Shown here one piece after another: positions 1-12,549 of a stretch of 64,000 bases of DNA (the first letter of the stretch is position 1; each line of letters opens with the position of its first letter). Source of the DNA: Malurus cyaneus samueli (taxonomy: Eukaryota > Chordata > Aves > Passeriformes > Maluridae). The stretch is from positions 58,122,506 to 58,186,505 of the forward strand of contig CM019214.1 in the NCBI GenBank assembly GCA_009741485.1, given 5' to 3'. A program made the translations under genes and the position numbers. A model generated the notes under the pieces. The model had not been told where the DNA came from and made no database searches. It worked only from the letters and a program-made list of their open reading frames with translations.

Positions 1-1336
1 CCAGACTATGACATTTTAAGTGACTGATGATTTTCAGTTGTGCTTTTTACAGTACACTTGTATGAACTGAAGATTGGAATACATACACATCTCTGTGTGG
101 AATACAGCTCATACTACTTCTTCTTTTGCTGCTATATAGAAAAAGATCTATTTTTAAAAGTGCAGTATGCTCAGAATATGTGTGTTTTCCCATGCTAAAT
201 TTGATCAAAAAGAGGAAATACTTGAGATATAAGATAAATCTTCAGTCAGGAACATGTTTTTCTAGTCTTTATCATTATTGCTGAATTTTATAATCTAACA
301 ATATGAAGCACAGAAAGCAGGAAATGTAAACCTGGTACAGAACAGAAAATTAGTCAAACACATTTTCTAAGGATCATCCATGTGTCATAACTACCGTACA
401 TTTAGTCATTCAATTTGTATGTTTATATTTTATACATAAAAAACAAGTCACCAACTTTCTCCTCCAATGCATTACAAGCAGAGATATAGCCACAATTTGG
501 AAAGCTGCACTTATGAATGGGAAAAGACTTATTGTCACTACTTCTTCAGTGGTTACTTGTGATGCGTAAAATCAGAAGTTGATAAAAGGCAATTCACAGA
601 AAAATGTTACAGGAAGTAACTCATGCTTCTTCACTCCTTTCAGCTCACAAATTCATAGCTGGAAATTTCATTTCAAACTAGGACAAGGTTAGGAAAGGAA
701 ATCCGGAGTTTTTCTGGGTTCCCCACATGGATTGGGATTCCACTCCTGTATGAGGCAAAATGTGGCTGCAGTATGTGTTATCCTGATTCATTATGCCTTA
801 GCAAGACCATTTCACCATGATGTGTTCACTTCGAGTTAATTTCACTTAAGGGATAAAATCTGCAAATGAAAAGTTGACAGCTTGTTTCTCCTGAACTTAA
901 GATACAGAATCATGTTAACACTCTGCTATTACCACTGACTTGAAGCTGACCTAGAAACCAAACCATAGACATAATTTATAACCACAGAACAGAGACCAAA
1001 GTAGCTCTTTGGAATGACCAATCTATGTATTCTGCAATCAGTCTCTTTTCTTTTTAATGAGTTTTCAAAAAATAAAGTCCATACATTTTTAAAATAGAAT
1101 ATTTTCTTTAAAAATGCACATTTGCAGGCAGTGTGGTATTAGTAATATCTGCATGCATCAAAGAGTGAATTACTATTATTCATCTGTGCTATTTCCAGTC
1201 ACATTATGGGAATAAATTAGAAAATATGAATATATTTCCCCTTTTCTGTCATGTCTATTGCAAACTCCTATACATACTCTTCGACATTTGTGGGTGAGGT
1301 TTTTATTTTAATTTGTGTGGTTGGAAGGTTGGTATG
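1..1336. other. Unique AT-rich sequence, no gene seen
   Basis: No long open frame, repeat family or splice-bounded segment was recognised. The sequence is AT-rich and CpG-poor. Confidence 0.7.
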
Positions 1337-1421
1337 TTGGTTGGTTGGTTGGTTGGTTGGTTGGTTGGTTGGTTGGTTGGTTGGTTTGTTGGTTGGTTTG
1401 TTGTTTTTTTTGTTGTTGTTG
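1337..1421. repeat. (TTGG)12 microsatellite with (TTG)n flank
   Basis: Twelve perfect TTGG units at 1337-1384, then imperfect TTGTTGGTTGG and a T-run followed by TTG units to about 1421. It explains the Asn/Gln/Pro/Thr-rich minus-strand open frame 1268-1456, which is not a gene. Confidence 0.97.
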
Positions 1422-2424
1422 TTTTGAGAATTAGGGGAATTTCCTGAGAAATACAAACGAAACCTTTACTAGATCTGCCTCTGCAGAAATCTTGTCAGTG
1501 TTCAAAATCAGTAAAATCTAACTCCAATAAATGTATTAGATTCTCAATAGTGCTGAAGTCAATAGCTGCTCTTGTAACAGTGTGATAGTTTAAGCACTGC
1601 TGCAGGTCTATACCTAGTCTTGAACATGGGATCAAAGAGATAAAAGCACAGTGACAGCATCTCTTTCACTATGTATTCCGCCACTCTAAGGAAATTTACA
1701 TGAGTTTGATTCTCAATGACATTTTGTCATTGATTTTTTTTTAACATATTTTTTGCATCAATGTTTTTTTTCAGGAATCTCCTCCAAGGAAGATGACATC
1801 AGAACAAATTAAGAGCATGTGTGTGTGTAGTGTGTGAAAAACTGTGGGGTGTTTACCCACCACCTCGGCTAAATATTTGTAAGCAGTGTGCTGGAAGAAA
1901 AATCTCTGTATCCCACTGAGAGAATATTTCTGCACCATCAAGAATTAAAGGTGAATTTTTTTTCATTCAAGTACAGTAAAACAGTACTTATTAAGGTACA
2001 ATCCTCAGCCAGGTGAATTCAGTGGCAAAACTAACATAATTTTAAAAAACATTGATTTAACCAGACTGATTAAATGTGTGTCACAACATATTACATACTA
2101 TATTTTCAAGTGAGCGGGTGACTCTCATTGTGACTTTTTGTCCAGAGTTGCATGATGCACATATTTTTTTCCCAAAGCTCAGTATATTCACTGCTGAACT
2201 CCTCAGAAATCTGGCTATTTTTTTGGTGAGATAAATAAAAGATGAGTTCTCTTTAAAAAGCACTGCTTACATACCATAATAAAAAAAGTATCAAAACTTG
2301 TGCTTTTCATTGCTTCCAATCTTGCGTAGATGGCTAGGAACAATAACAGTACAGAACTCAACATAAACAATTTTTGCTGTGCTTTAGAAAGGAACTGGGA
2401 CTTGAAAAAACAAAGTTACAAAAT
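1422..2424. other. Unique sequence, no gene seen
   Basis: Contains a short TG-rich run near 1820-1837 and nothing else recognised. The open frames of about 60 codons are at chance level. Confidence 0.7.
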
Positions 2425-3120
2425 ACACAGAAAGGTGGCTGGAAAGCTGCCTAGCAGAAAAGGACCTCAGGTGGCCGGTCAATGTTCAGTTGGATATGAA
2501 CCAGCAGTGCCCAGGTAGCCAAGAAGGCCAATGGCATCCTGGCCTGTATCAGCAATAGTGTCGCCAGCAGGATCAGTGATTGTACCCTTGTATTTGGCAC
2601 TGGTGAGGCCACACCCCAAATCTTGCACTCACTTCTGGGCCCATCAGTTCAAGAAGGACATTGAGGTACTGGAGCGAGTTGGGAAAAGGGACAGGAAGCT
2701 GGCAAATGGTCTAAAGAGTGAGGAGAAGCTGAGTGAGCTGGGACTGTTTAGCATGGGGAAAAGGAGGTGCAGGGGAGATCCTACCACTCTCTACAACCAC
2801 CTGAAAGGAGGCTGTAGCCACATGGGGATCAGTCTCTTCTCCAGGCAAGTTCTGACAGGAGGAGAGGACATAGCCTCAAGCTGCACCAGGAGAGGTTCAG
2901 GCTCAGGAAGGACATCAGGAAGAGTTTCTTCTCAGAAAGAGTGATTAGACTTTGGAGTGGACAGCCCAGGGTGGTAGTGGAGTCACAGTCCCTGGAGGTG
3001 TTTAAGGAAAGACTGTGCACTCAGTCCCACAGTCTAATTGACAAGGTGATGTTGGATCAGAGGTTGGATTTGATGATCTCAGAGGTCTTTTCCAACCTGT
3101 CTGATTCTGTGGTTTTGTGA
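2425..3120 (+). mobile_element. CR1 LINE, 5'-truncated 3' fragment
   Basis: This is the 3' end of a CR1 non-LTR retrotransposon, the dominant LINE family of birds. It carries the last part of the reverse-transcriptase ORF plus the 3' UTR. An open frame at 2531-2944 preserves RT C-terminal fragments such as LALVRPH, FKKDIEVLERV and LSELGLFSMGKRR, interrupted by frameshifts against the family. The 3' UTR contains GATGATCTCAGAGGTCTTTTC and the element ends in TCCAACCTGTCTGATTCTGTGG, the CR1 tail. The start is approximate because the copy is 5'-truncated and diverged; the match begins near AGGTGGCTGGAAAGCTGCCT. No target-site duplication is expected for CR1. It is dead: the endonuclease and most of the RT are missing. 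Confidence 0.92.
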
Positions 3121-3303
3121 TTTGGTAATATGAAATCTTCTGCTGCCAGGTGGTACATTCACAAACACATTCAGCTTATTTTTCTGTAAGTCCAAATCCA
3201 TCCTACCTATCTGTCTACTTAATAGTGAGCAGACCATTTCCAGAAAGAAATTTAAACTTTTAGACAACTGATTATCGTTTTGTGGGTCTTTACATCAGAA
3301 TAG

Positions 3304-3334
3304 AAAAAAAAAAAAAAAAAGAAAAAAAAAAAAA
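3304..3334. repeat. Poly-A tract
   Basis: Seventeen A, one G, thirteen A. It lies 180 bp after the end of the CR1 copy and is not its tail, since CR1 lacks a poly-A tail. Origin unknown. Confidence 0.95.
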
Positions 3335-4236
3335 GGGACCACTAAACAAGAAATTGATGGTGTAGACATTTGGTTAAGTGCCTAAAATCAAGAACAAATG
3401 AAATTTGGACCAGTCTGGTTCCCTGAACACTTCCTTATTCACACAAACAATAACTACAGGAGAAGTTAAGTTAGGCAGCAGACTTATTCTGCAGCTGTCT
3501 CTTCCACAGTTCAAGTGAAATTCACTGGCACTGAACTACAGACCATTCGGGAAATTCCCATGGCCCAAATTTCCCCCCATAATATATAAATTTAAAAAGT
3601 AAAATAATCTAAAATTACACAGTTTTACACAAGCTTTTATTTACAGTTAATCAAGATTCTGAAATCACTTTAAATTGAAGATATGTTGTTTTAAGAATCC
3701 TAACACTTCTTTGCTAGAAATGCAGTTGCTGTAGATAATCAGATCTTACTTTAAAGCTATAGCCAGCAGTCCCATGATTGGAAAATGGGGATAAAGCTGA
3801 CAGTCTCTAGGAGTAAAGTCAGTTAAATATCAGAACTGAGTGTCTCAATTGCTGTGCATACTACGTGTTTTTATTACAAGTTTGTCTGCATAGAGTTCTC
3901 ATTCAGCCCTGAACATGTAGTTCTCTCACGACTTTTTTTTCTTTCATTATAGAATAAATGTATTTGTTATGATCAGTTCTAGGAAAGTCTTATTTCTTCT
4001 GGAGAGATAGTACACCAACATGTCTTAACAGAAAAATGCAAGCCTTCTTTACCTCACAAACCATTTTTTATTTATTAATATGAGTTTGTTCTAGTACTAC
4101 CATTTGTATGGTGGTAATATCTCACAATTTCCTATATCAGTAGGCAAGTTCCTTTGGCACCACCATCTACTATTTTCTTTCAGAAGAAATGAAGAAATAT
4201 GAAGCAATATAATCTTTTCTTTTTTTTTCCAATAAG
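3335..4236. other. Unique sequence, no gene seen
   Basis: AT-rich, with no supported feature before the tandem duplication begins. Confidence 0.7.
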
Positions 4237-4646
4237 AAAAACATTGGCAATGAAACCACACTACTATATGTGAAACCCACTGGGCAAAAGTGGCTTTTGT
4301 AGATCCCACAAAATCCTTTCAGATGCCTTATTTACAATGAAATGATAAGCAAAATTATTTCAGTTGTGTGGTTTCAACAAGAAAGATACACAAGGGTTGG
4401 GATTTATATATCGTGATGTACAATTTGTAAACATTTAAGTTGCTAGCCAAAGCAAAACATTGGCAATGTAACCATGCTACTACATGTGAAACCCGCTGCT
4501 CAAAAGTGACATCCTTTCAGATACCTTATTTACAATGAAATTATTAACAAAAATATTTCAGTTGTGTGTTTTCAGCATGTAAGACACACAAGGGTTGGGA
4601 TTTATATATTGTTATGTACAAAATGTAAACATTTAAGTTGCTAGGC
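4237..4646. repeat. Imperfect tandem duplication, unit about 200 bp
   Basis: Two direct copies: 4237-4448 and 4454-4646. Shared blocks include AAACATTGGCAATG, TGTGAAACCC, ATCCTTTCAGAT, CTTATTTACAATGAAAT, ACACAAGGGTTGGGATTTAT and AAACATTTAAGTTGCTAG. The offset is 216 at the left and 198 at the right, so the second copy lost about 18 bp around the GGCTTTTGTAGATCCCACAA segment of the first. The copies have also diverged by many substitutions, so the duplication is not recent. No known transposon was recognised in the unit. Confidence 0.9.
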
Positions 4647-7600
4647 AGGCTTCTTTGCAGGTAAGGATGAAAAAAAGCCTCTAGAAGTAATTCCTCTGAC
4701 CTACGCTAAATGTCTCCTAAACTCCTCTCTGGAGCTCTTTACTTTTACATAATTTATGCAGGCTAATGCAGATATGGTAAATCTAACCATAAAATCCTTA
4801 TCCGAGAAGAATGAATTCTTAATCAAGGTTAATTTGAAGAAACCATACATCCTATATTTTCCAGTAAGGTTGGATAAAACATATGTCTAACCCATTAAGT
4901 GACTTTGTGCCCCAAAATCTACCTACATTGTTTTTTACTGCATAGACCTCTATATGTTGTGCCTTTACAGACCTTGATGTTGTGTGACAGTATTTCAGTT
5001 TCAGAATACTTTCAGTTTCCACTGGATTCCTGGGTTCCTCATTGTGTTGACTAGGTGACAGGGTAAGGGCTTTGAACCCTGCACACTATGCAGGTTATGG
5101 CGAGTGTTAGAGTTTTTCTATTAAGCTTTAAGCCCACTTTCTTTGCAGCAATTTGCTTTCTTTCAGATACATTGTTTGGCAATGGATAGGATTTTATGAT
5201 TTATATCTTATATTTGCATGTCTTTCCTAACCAGGGAGATAATTCCTCTGCAGCTTAAGCACATTTTACTGTAGGATTCAAGAGCATTTATAGTGAATCA
5301 GTTCAGATTTAATATTATTCAGTGATTTTTTCTTTTTCTGGCTCAACAGAACCAACAGCTTCATCATATGTTTACATTAATTGCAAATGGGGGGCATGGG
5401 AGGAGGGAACTGAAAATAATTGTCCAGTCCCTTGGGGATGTCCAGTTATTACTGCCCCGTGGCAGCCCCTGATGTAAAAGGACACCTGTCAAACCACACT
5501 CTGCCTGCCAAACCTGGTGTTTCCTCTCTGGCTAGTTGTGTTGCAGCACAGCCATCAATGACATCCGGGTACACTCAAACCTGGAACCAGTTCTCCTGCC
5601 CTCTGCAGAGCAGCAACTGCTCACTCTTATCACAATGAGGCCCGGATGCCAGAAGAATAAATAACATTTATGATCCTTTTCTGACATATTTGTAGCCTCA
5701 AACAATAAGGAAAATGAAAAATATTAGTGTAAGGGAAGCAAAGCCATACAGTGTTAAGATAAAGCACTTGGGAAAAGCTTTACTCAAAGTACATGTCATG
5801 ACATAGTGTCCAAGGAACATTTTTCACTGAGTGAAAGCATCCTAAATTATGCTAGTACTGTCTTCTCTTCCATGTGGTTCCTGACAGATGTTTGGAAAGG
5901 AAAATCTTCTTTTCTGCTTGACCTTAAAAGCGATTTATTGTATATTTATAATGCTAAACAGTAAAACAGTAGAACAAAAAGGGGAGTTCTGTGATAGCAA
6001 CAGAACACTTTGTTATCAAATTACCTACAACAGAAAAATGTTAGAAGTTGTTTCTCCTAATAATATTAATAACAATAACAGCAACAGTGACAATAATAAT
6101 ACTGCCACTTATCACTTGCAATTAATAACTGGACTGAAAAAAATCCATTGATTGTAATGTGTTTTGCCATGCAGCTGCAGTGGAAAGAGAATTCTGAAGG
6201 CAGGTTGTGCTAAAAGCATATCTGTTTTCTTTTATTTATCTCATTCTTCTCAAATACCTCTGTGAAATGTGTACGTTTTTAATATGAGTAATATTCTCTC
6301 AGGGTTGCACTGAGTGAAAAACAGTAGTGATAATTTACATGAAAGTGATTCATGTAATGGGGAAAGCTGGAGGAGGTGGTGTGGGGTGGGGAAGGGATGG
6401 AACAATGGAACACATTAAACATGTTTAAAGACTTGGAATGCCTGGTAATTTTTGCACTAGGATAACTGTTTTGAAGACAAAAGAGTGATTAAGTTTTAAA
6501 CACTGACCAACAAAAAAATAGAGTGGACTCAATGGGTAGAGTACCCTACAATGGAAAACAAATGTCTCTGGGTTACAGCCATGGAGAGTTCCATGTCTTG
6601 GAGCTGTTGGAGTAGCAAACAGTGTTTTTCTGTAGTTTCTCAAGTACAAGTGGACAACTGGACTTTTCTAGGTTATAAGAGAAAATCAGAAAGATGTCAT
6701 TCTTTCACATTTCTCTCATACGTAGTACAGAGACAACACAAGTTTTGATAACAATTGCACTGAGTTGCATGTAGATAACCAGCAGTGAGCTCAGGAAAAG
6801 TAGAACTACAGAGTATGCGGAGTTTTTCAAAATACAAGTAATTTCCACTGGAAAATATTGTCTTTTTCTTTTCTTTTTTAACATCTATATTTCAAGGAAG
6901 AATAGCACTATTCTTTTGCCAATATTCACACCTTTATTAGGAAGGAATTACTTCTTGACTGAAGCAGGCTGGAAAGTAATTTCCTCCAAAGAGTCTTAAA
7001 TAATCTAATTGTATTCTATTGGTAATTCTACCAAACAGGGTAGAATAATTGCATCAAAGTATTTTGACTCTATTTGTCCTACAGAATATATTTGATATGG
7101 AGTTCAGTAAATATTACACTGAGAAGTTGTACTGTTAAAGAGGAGTGTGTTCCTAATGTAAGCTCTGACCAGTAAATTTTGGGAAATTGTGCCCCAAGTG
7201 TTAAGCAAGAAATGAGAGGAAGAAACTTAAATAAAAGAGGAATGAGAGGACAAAGAACTCTGAATTTGGGCACCGAGTCTGTAAATATGACAGGTTAAGT
7301 TCATATCTAATTAAATTTTATGGCATAAAATGTTACAGTTTTTGAAAATGTTTCTCTTAGTATCTTTTCAAAATCCAAATTTCAGTGAGAAATTAATTTT
7401 GTTTTATTCCTTACTCCTAACAGCAATATTCAATAGACTAGAATGGTTAACAGCCTACATAAACAAAATCTGTCATCTTTGAAAGTCACCTTGGGTGTTT
7501 GATGTATATCTGTCTTTTAAACTAAATGATACTTTTATTAGAAACCAAAACACTAGGATAAAAAGATAATTTGCTTAAAAATATAATGGGAACTTTGCAT

Positions 7601-7875
7601 TGAAAATTCTTGTCTGGGTGAAAGAGTGAATCTTGCTTCATACATCCCTCATTTTAAAAGAAGTAGGCTACAGATGAGACAGTGTAAATCCTCCTTCCCT
7701 GTTTCTGCTCTCCAGCTGCCAGGGGCTTACCACACTGCTACCCAAGAGCTATCACTGCCACAGAGCAGTGCTGGAAAAGTCACTAATGTATTATCATGGC
7801 CAGCCAGCAGAGCTCTCCAGAATTTTTCACTGTTAATGAATTAGCAATACTTAGAAATGTTTGTAGGTCTTTTCA
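4647..7875. other. Mostly unique sequence, no supported gene
   Basis: Holds a GC-richer patch at 5400-5640 with a 72-codon plus frame (5420-5638). A strong-looking splice acceptor ends at 5350 (TTTTTCTTTTTCTGGCTCAACAG), but its open frames do not join that frame. Nothing else is supported. Confidence 0.65.
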
Positions 7876-7876
7876 N

Positions 7877-7920
7877 AAAAAAAAAACAAACAAAAAAACA
7901 AACAAACAAACAAAAAAAAA
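7877..7920. repeat. A-rich (CAAA)n microsatellite
   Basis: A-run followed by CAAA units and a further A-run. The base before it (7876) is N, so the length of the first A-run is uncertain in this assembly. Confidence 0.95.
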
Positions 7921-10181
7921 CAAGGAGTATTGGTTTCATTACACCAAGGAGTATTTGCACCTTTGACAACCTACTGGGCAACTGTTATAAAAGCTATGGC
8001 TTTGAAAAAAAACATTGTGAGAGGACAGCATTTTAAATTTCATAAATCATAAGGCCTGCCTGTAAATGGAGAGCACTGCAGCTTTTTTATTTGTTGGCCT
8101 AGAAACTCTGCTGCTAGGACAGTTAAACATCCAAGGACAGTTAAATAGTATAAGTTGCATGGTAAATTATACACAGAAGAAACAGACACAGCACCTCGCC
8201 TGGAGTTTTCTCCCTCTAAATCCTGGGCTGTATTGCAGCATTTAAAGACTCCAACATTGTACGCCATTGTTGGGCTATGGTTTAAACAGCTTTCCATAGC
8301 CTTGGTTAGCCCGGGAACTAAAGGTTACTATGATTTTTACTGAATCCGTGCTTAAGATAAAAAGGAATAAACTGGACTAAGAGCAAAGCCATTGCAATGC
8401 CAGGGAGGAGCCCCAAGCCAATGCCCTGTTACAGGCGTTCTTTTCTCACATAAAAAATTACTTAAAATGCTGTTTAATCCAGCCTTGTGTGGTCCTTATC
8501 ACCTACATCTCTGCAAGTGCTCTAGCTGCTCTTCCTTAACACCGAATCCAACTTTACAACTAAACCACACTGCCTGCTCAGTTTCCAAAATACTAAAACA
8601 CAAGGTAATTACTGGAGACATTGTGATGGTGGAGCAAACTTTAACTGAAGACAAAGGAAACATTACTTCTCTGGTTTTTCTACGATGTTAAAGGTCAGTA
8701 TGCAATAATCAGAACATAATTAACACAGTTACACATTCTCTTTTGATGAGTGCCCAGTTAGATGCAAGTCAGGTAGCAGCCCTGAACAAAAGAATGCTAA
8801 TTCAACTGTAGTATGATACAGAGGGTTTTGATTTATAGGTCCGAACAAACTGCTTTCTCCTTCTACTCAGACTTACAGTGCCTTGTGCTGAAGTGCTTTG
8901 TGATTAGAAACTGGCTGAGGCTGTGGCCTTTTGTGAACAATGGAAACAAATATGTCACTCAAACATGTTTGGTCTACATCGACTCAGAGCTCTCTTGTAG
9001 CTTAGATTTCTAATATCTAACTAGGATTTTTTCATAATAGTGGATACAGGCCTCAAGATATTTACATTCAGCATTGGGCAGGCTGTCCTTTCATATTTAG
9101 GTTAATAACTGAAATATTAATCTTCCATATTTTGAGTAAATAAAGGAAAATCTGGCTACATGCTGAAAAATGTAAATCACTGTATACCAGCTGTCACCAG
9201 GGGGAACTGTTAATTCATGCAGCATCTTTCAAGGCTGAACTATTATGGACTGGCACTCCATAGAAGTACTCAAATGTTTAGAAGACAGAGGACTGTCACC
9301 TGTGTAATGACTAACCACAGGTTAAAAGCACATGGACACATGACACAATTTCAACTAACATGGTAATTAAAACTGGGCAAAGAGTTTATAGATATAATCT
9401 AAATATATAAAATAGACATTGAATGACATATTTACAATATATGAACCTAATGTATTTAAGAGATTATTTTTGCTGAAAGTAAATAAAATGAGATTCAATA
9501 AAGACAAGTGCATTTTAGGATGGTATCAGTGACCCATGTGAGATCCCCACAAAAGTCCCCCAATCTAAAATAACATTGTTTTGATGTTTCTTTCTTTTCC
9601 CTTTTTTCGTGGCAGAAAGGCTTTTACAGGTCATGAAAAAAAAAGAAAAAAGAAAAAAAATACTGAGACATTTTTGTCAAAGCCTCTCAGAGTCATGGGT
9701 TTTGTTAAGAAAAATCAAGGAATTGTTAGCTCTTTAGCAGGGACATTTGAAAAGAGAACCAAATAATGGGTTTAAAAGCAGAGATGACGACTCAGTAGTA
9801 TGCTAGTAAAACAGTAGAAGTTCAACAAATTCCACCAAACTTCCCCTTTCCACCCACTCTCAAGTGCCCTCTAGACCACTCAAATCTAAATCAACCCTAC
9901 TCACCTGTAGTTTACAAGATTCAGATTAGTCAGAGACAGCAAGCAATAACAGTGATAAGAAGGATGAGGAAAGTATATTTATCAGGTCAGTGGGTATAGA
10001 AAATGATAATATGTTAGCAAAAATAATGTTACATGAAAAGTATTGGCTTCGTTGTAAATTAAAAACTGAATACAATTTCACAACAGTACAGTGTCACAAA
10101 GACAAATACTATACTGAATTGTGAAAATAGATTTATCACATGGAAAAGAAGCAAGGTAATTATTTTGGTTTTTATAGATTT
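7921..10181. other. Unique sequence, no gene seen
   Basis: Includes a small perfect inverted repeat at 8273-8301 and A-rich stretches near 9639-9661. Open frames are up to 99 codons, without recognisable domains or splice context. Confidence 0.65.
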
Positions 10182-12118
10182 GTAGAAACATAGAATGGAT
10201 TGTGTTGGAAGGGACCTCAAAGATCATCTAGTTCCACCCCCCTGTCATGGGCAGGCACACCTTTTGCTAGACCAGATTTCTCATAGCAACCTGGCCTTTG
10301 CCACTTCCAGGGATGGGGCATCAACAACTTCTCTGGGCAACCTGTTCCAGTGCCTTGCCACCTTCAAAATAAAGAATTTATTCCTCATATCTAATCTAAA
10401 CCTCCTCTGCTTCAGTTTGAAGCCATTGTCCTTTACTACTTACCTTTTCTTGTAAATAGTGTCTCTCCGTCTTTCTTGTAGGCTCCCTTCAGATACTGGA
10501 AGGCGGCAATTAGTCACCCCAAGGCCTTCTCTCCAGGTTGAATATTAATTCCCTCAGTCTTTTATCATAAGAGAGGGTCTCCATGTCCTTGATCAACTTA
10601 GTGGCCCTCTTCTGGACTCACTCCAACAGCTCCCTGTCCTTTCTGTGCTGGGACCCCAAGTGGGGTCTCACCGGAGTGGAGCAGAGGGGCAGAATCCCCT
10701 GCTTTGCCCTGCTGCCCACGCTGCTTTGCATGCAGCCCAGGACACGTTTGGCTCTCTGGTCTGTGAGTGCACATTGCTGGGTCATGTACAGTCTCTCATC
10801 CAGCAGCACCCCCACGTCCTTCTCAGCAGGGCAGCTCTGGATCTGTTCATCCCCCAGTCTCTGTTGATGTCCGTGGTTAAACCTCAAAGGTCAAATATTT
10901 GGCCCTATTCTTGAGCTTGTCCAGGTGCCTCTGGATGGCATCCTGTCCTTCAGGTGTGTCAACCACACTGCTCAGATTGGTGTCATCTGCAAATTTGCTG
11001 AGGGTGCACTTGGTCCCTTTATCTATGACATTAATGAAGATATTCAATAACACTGGTCCCTGAGGGACTCATGTCCACTGGGACTCTGAGCTGTTGACCA
11101 CTAGCCTGTGGATGGGAGTGTCCAGCTACATTCTTATGGCCCTAACAGTCCACTCATTAAATCCATCTTTCTCCAATTTAGAGGCCAGGATGTTCTCAGG
11201 GACTGTGTCAAAGGCTTTACAGAAGTCCAGCTAAATGACATCTGTAGCCCTTCCCTGGTCCACTGATGCAGTCACCCCTTCACAGAAGGTCACTGGGTTA
11301 CTCAGGCAGGACTTGACCTGGGTCAAGCCTTGCTGGCTGTCCTGAATCACGTCCCTGTTCTCCATGTGCCTTAACAAAGCTTCCAGGAGGGTCTGTACTA
11401 TGGCCTTCCCAGGCAGAGAGGTGAAGCTGACAGGTCAGTAGTAACCAGAGTCCTCATTTCAATCTTTTTTTTAAGATAGTTACAGTGTATTCCTTTTTCC
11501 AACCACTTGGGACTTCACCTGACTTCCATGACTTTTAAAATATGATAGGGTGCAGGGTAGCAACTGCATCAGCCAATTCCCTCAGGACTCTGGGATGCAT
11601 TGCATTAGGTCCCATGGACTTATGTACATTCAGGTTCCTCAGGTGGTCATGAACCTGATGTTTGCTTACAGTGGGAGGGATTTGCTCCCCCAGTCCCCAT
11701 CCTGCTGTCCGTCCACTGGGGAATTGTGAGAAGAGAGTTTGTTATTGAAGGCAGACACAAAACAGTGGAGTTCCTCAGATTTCTCCTCATCTGTTACCTG
11801 TTCACCAATGCTGTTTTCAGGGGAGTGCACCTTCTTTGACCCTCTCTTTCTGGCTGATGTATTACTGGAAGCCCTTCTTGTTATTCTTTGTTCCCTTGCC
11901 AGGTTCAGTTCCAGCTTCACCTTGGCCTTCTTTACCCCATCCCTACACAACAAAATTTCATCTCTGTACTCTTCCCAGGTTACCTGTTCTTATTTCCACT
12001 ACCTGTGCATTTGTTCTTTTCCTTTAGTTTGACCTCGAGTTCCCTACCCAACCATGCCAGTTTCTTGCCTTCCTTACCTGATTTATTGCTCCTGGGGATT
12101 GCTGGGGATTGCAGTTTT
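10182..12118 (-). mobile_element. CR1 LINE, long RT-containing fragment
   Basis: The longest CR1 copy here, about 1.9 kb, on the minus strand. Its 3' end is at the low coordinate (reverse-complement tail ATAGAATGGATTGTGTTGGAAGG). Read on the minus strand it gives the linker between endonuclease and RT (open frame 11666-11953, with ELNLAREQR), then RT motifs: a motif A-like LDFCKAFDT at 11204-11230, a VPQG block near 11052-11069, and the catalytic FADD box (the CR1 form of YxDD) at 10982-10993. The RT C-terminus follows (open frame 10618-10887, with RLGDEQIQSCPAEKDVGVLLDE). An in-frame TAG at 11231-11233 just upstream of motif A and several indels show that it cannot encode a working RT. The apurinic endonuclease domain is absent. 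The element abuts an older plus-strand CR1 piece at about 12120. Confidence 0.93.
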
Positions 12119-12121
12119 CTT

Positions 12122-12515
12122 GACACTGATTAAGCCTCTGTTGGGTTACTGTGTTTAGTTTCGGGCACAACATTTTTAAAAAGGCAGACAAATTGGAAAG
12201 AGTTCAGAGGAGACCAACAAAAATGATAAAATAAGATCTGTGGGAAAAGGTTAAGTGAACTGGGCATGTTCAGACCAAAGAAAAGAACACTGAAGGGAGG
12301 CATGACATGTCTACAAATACATCGAGTTGCTATAAAGAGGATAGGGACAAATTATTCTCCTTAGTCAATGAGGACAGAACAAGAACTACTGGGCTTATGC
12401 TGCAGCAGAGAATATCTAGGTTAAGCGTAAAGGAAAAACTTTAACTAATAGGAATAGTTAGAAATACAACATGCTGCCAAAGCAGCCTGAAAAACTCCCT
12501 CTGAGGCTTAGGTTT
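12122..12515 (+). mobile_element. Older CR1-like LINE fragment
   Basis: A plus-strand fragment covering the RT C-terminus and start of the 3' UTR of an older CR1 lineage. Diagnostic stretches are TTGGGTTACTGTGTTTAGTTTCGGG, AAATTGGAAAGAGTTCAGAGGAG and TTAGGTTTTAG-like 3' sequence, read here only in short pieces; GGGCATGTTCAGACCAAAGAAAAG matches the conserved RT end. It is clearly more diverged than the adjacent minus-strand CR1 and lacks the tail, so it is an old insertion. The 5' boundary coincides with the junction to the minus-strand element. No matching upstream half was found beyond 10182, so simple insertion of one into the middle of the other is not supported. Confidence 0.8.
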
Positions 12516-12549
12516 TAGTTTGTTCTTGCTTTGTATCTCGTAGAGGGAG

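Noticed and set aside
1268..1456. Minus frame rich in Asn, Pro, Thr and Gln
   Set aside because: It is the translated (TTGG)n microsatellite.
5351..5638. Strong acceptor-like site followed by a GC-richer frame resembling the tail of a transcription factor
   Set aside because: The frame open from the acceptor is not the frame of the 72-codon stretch, and no family could be named.
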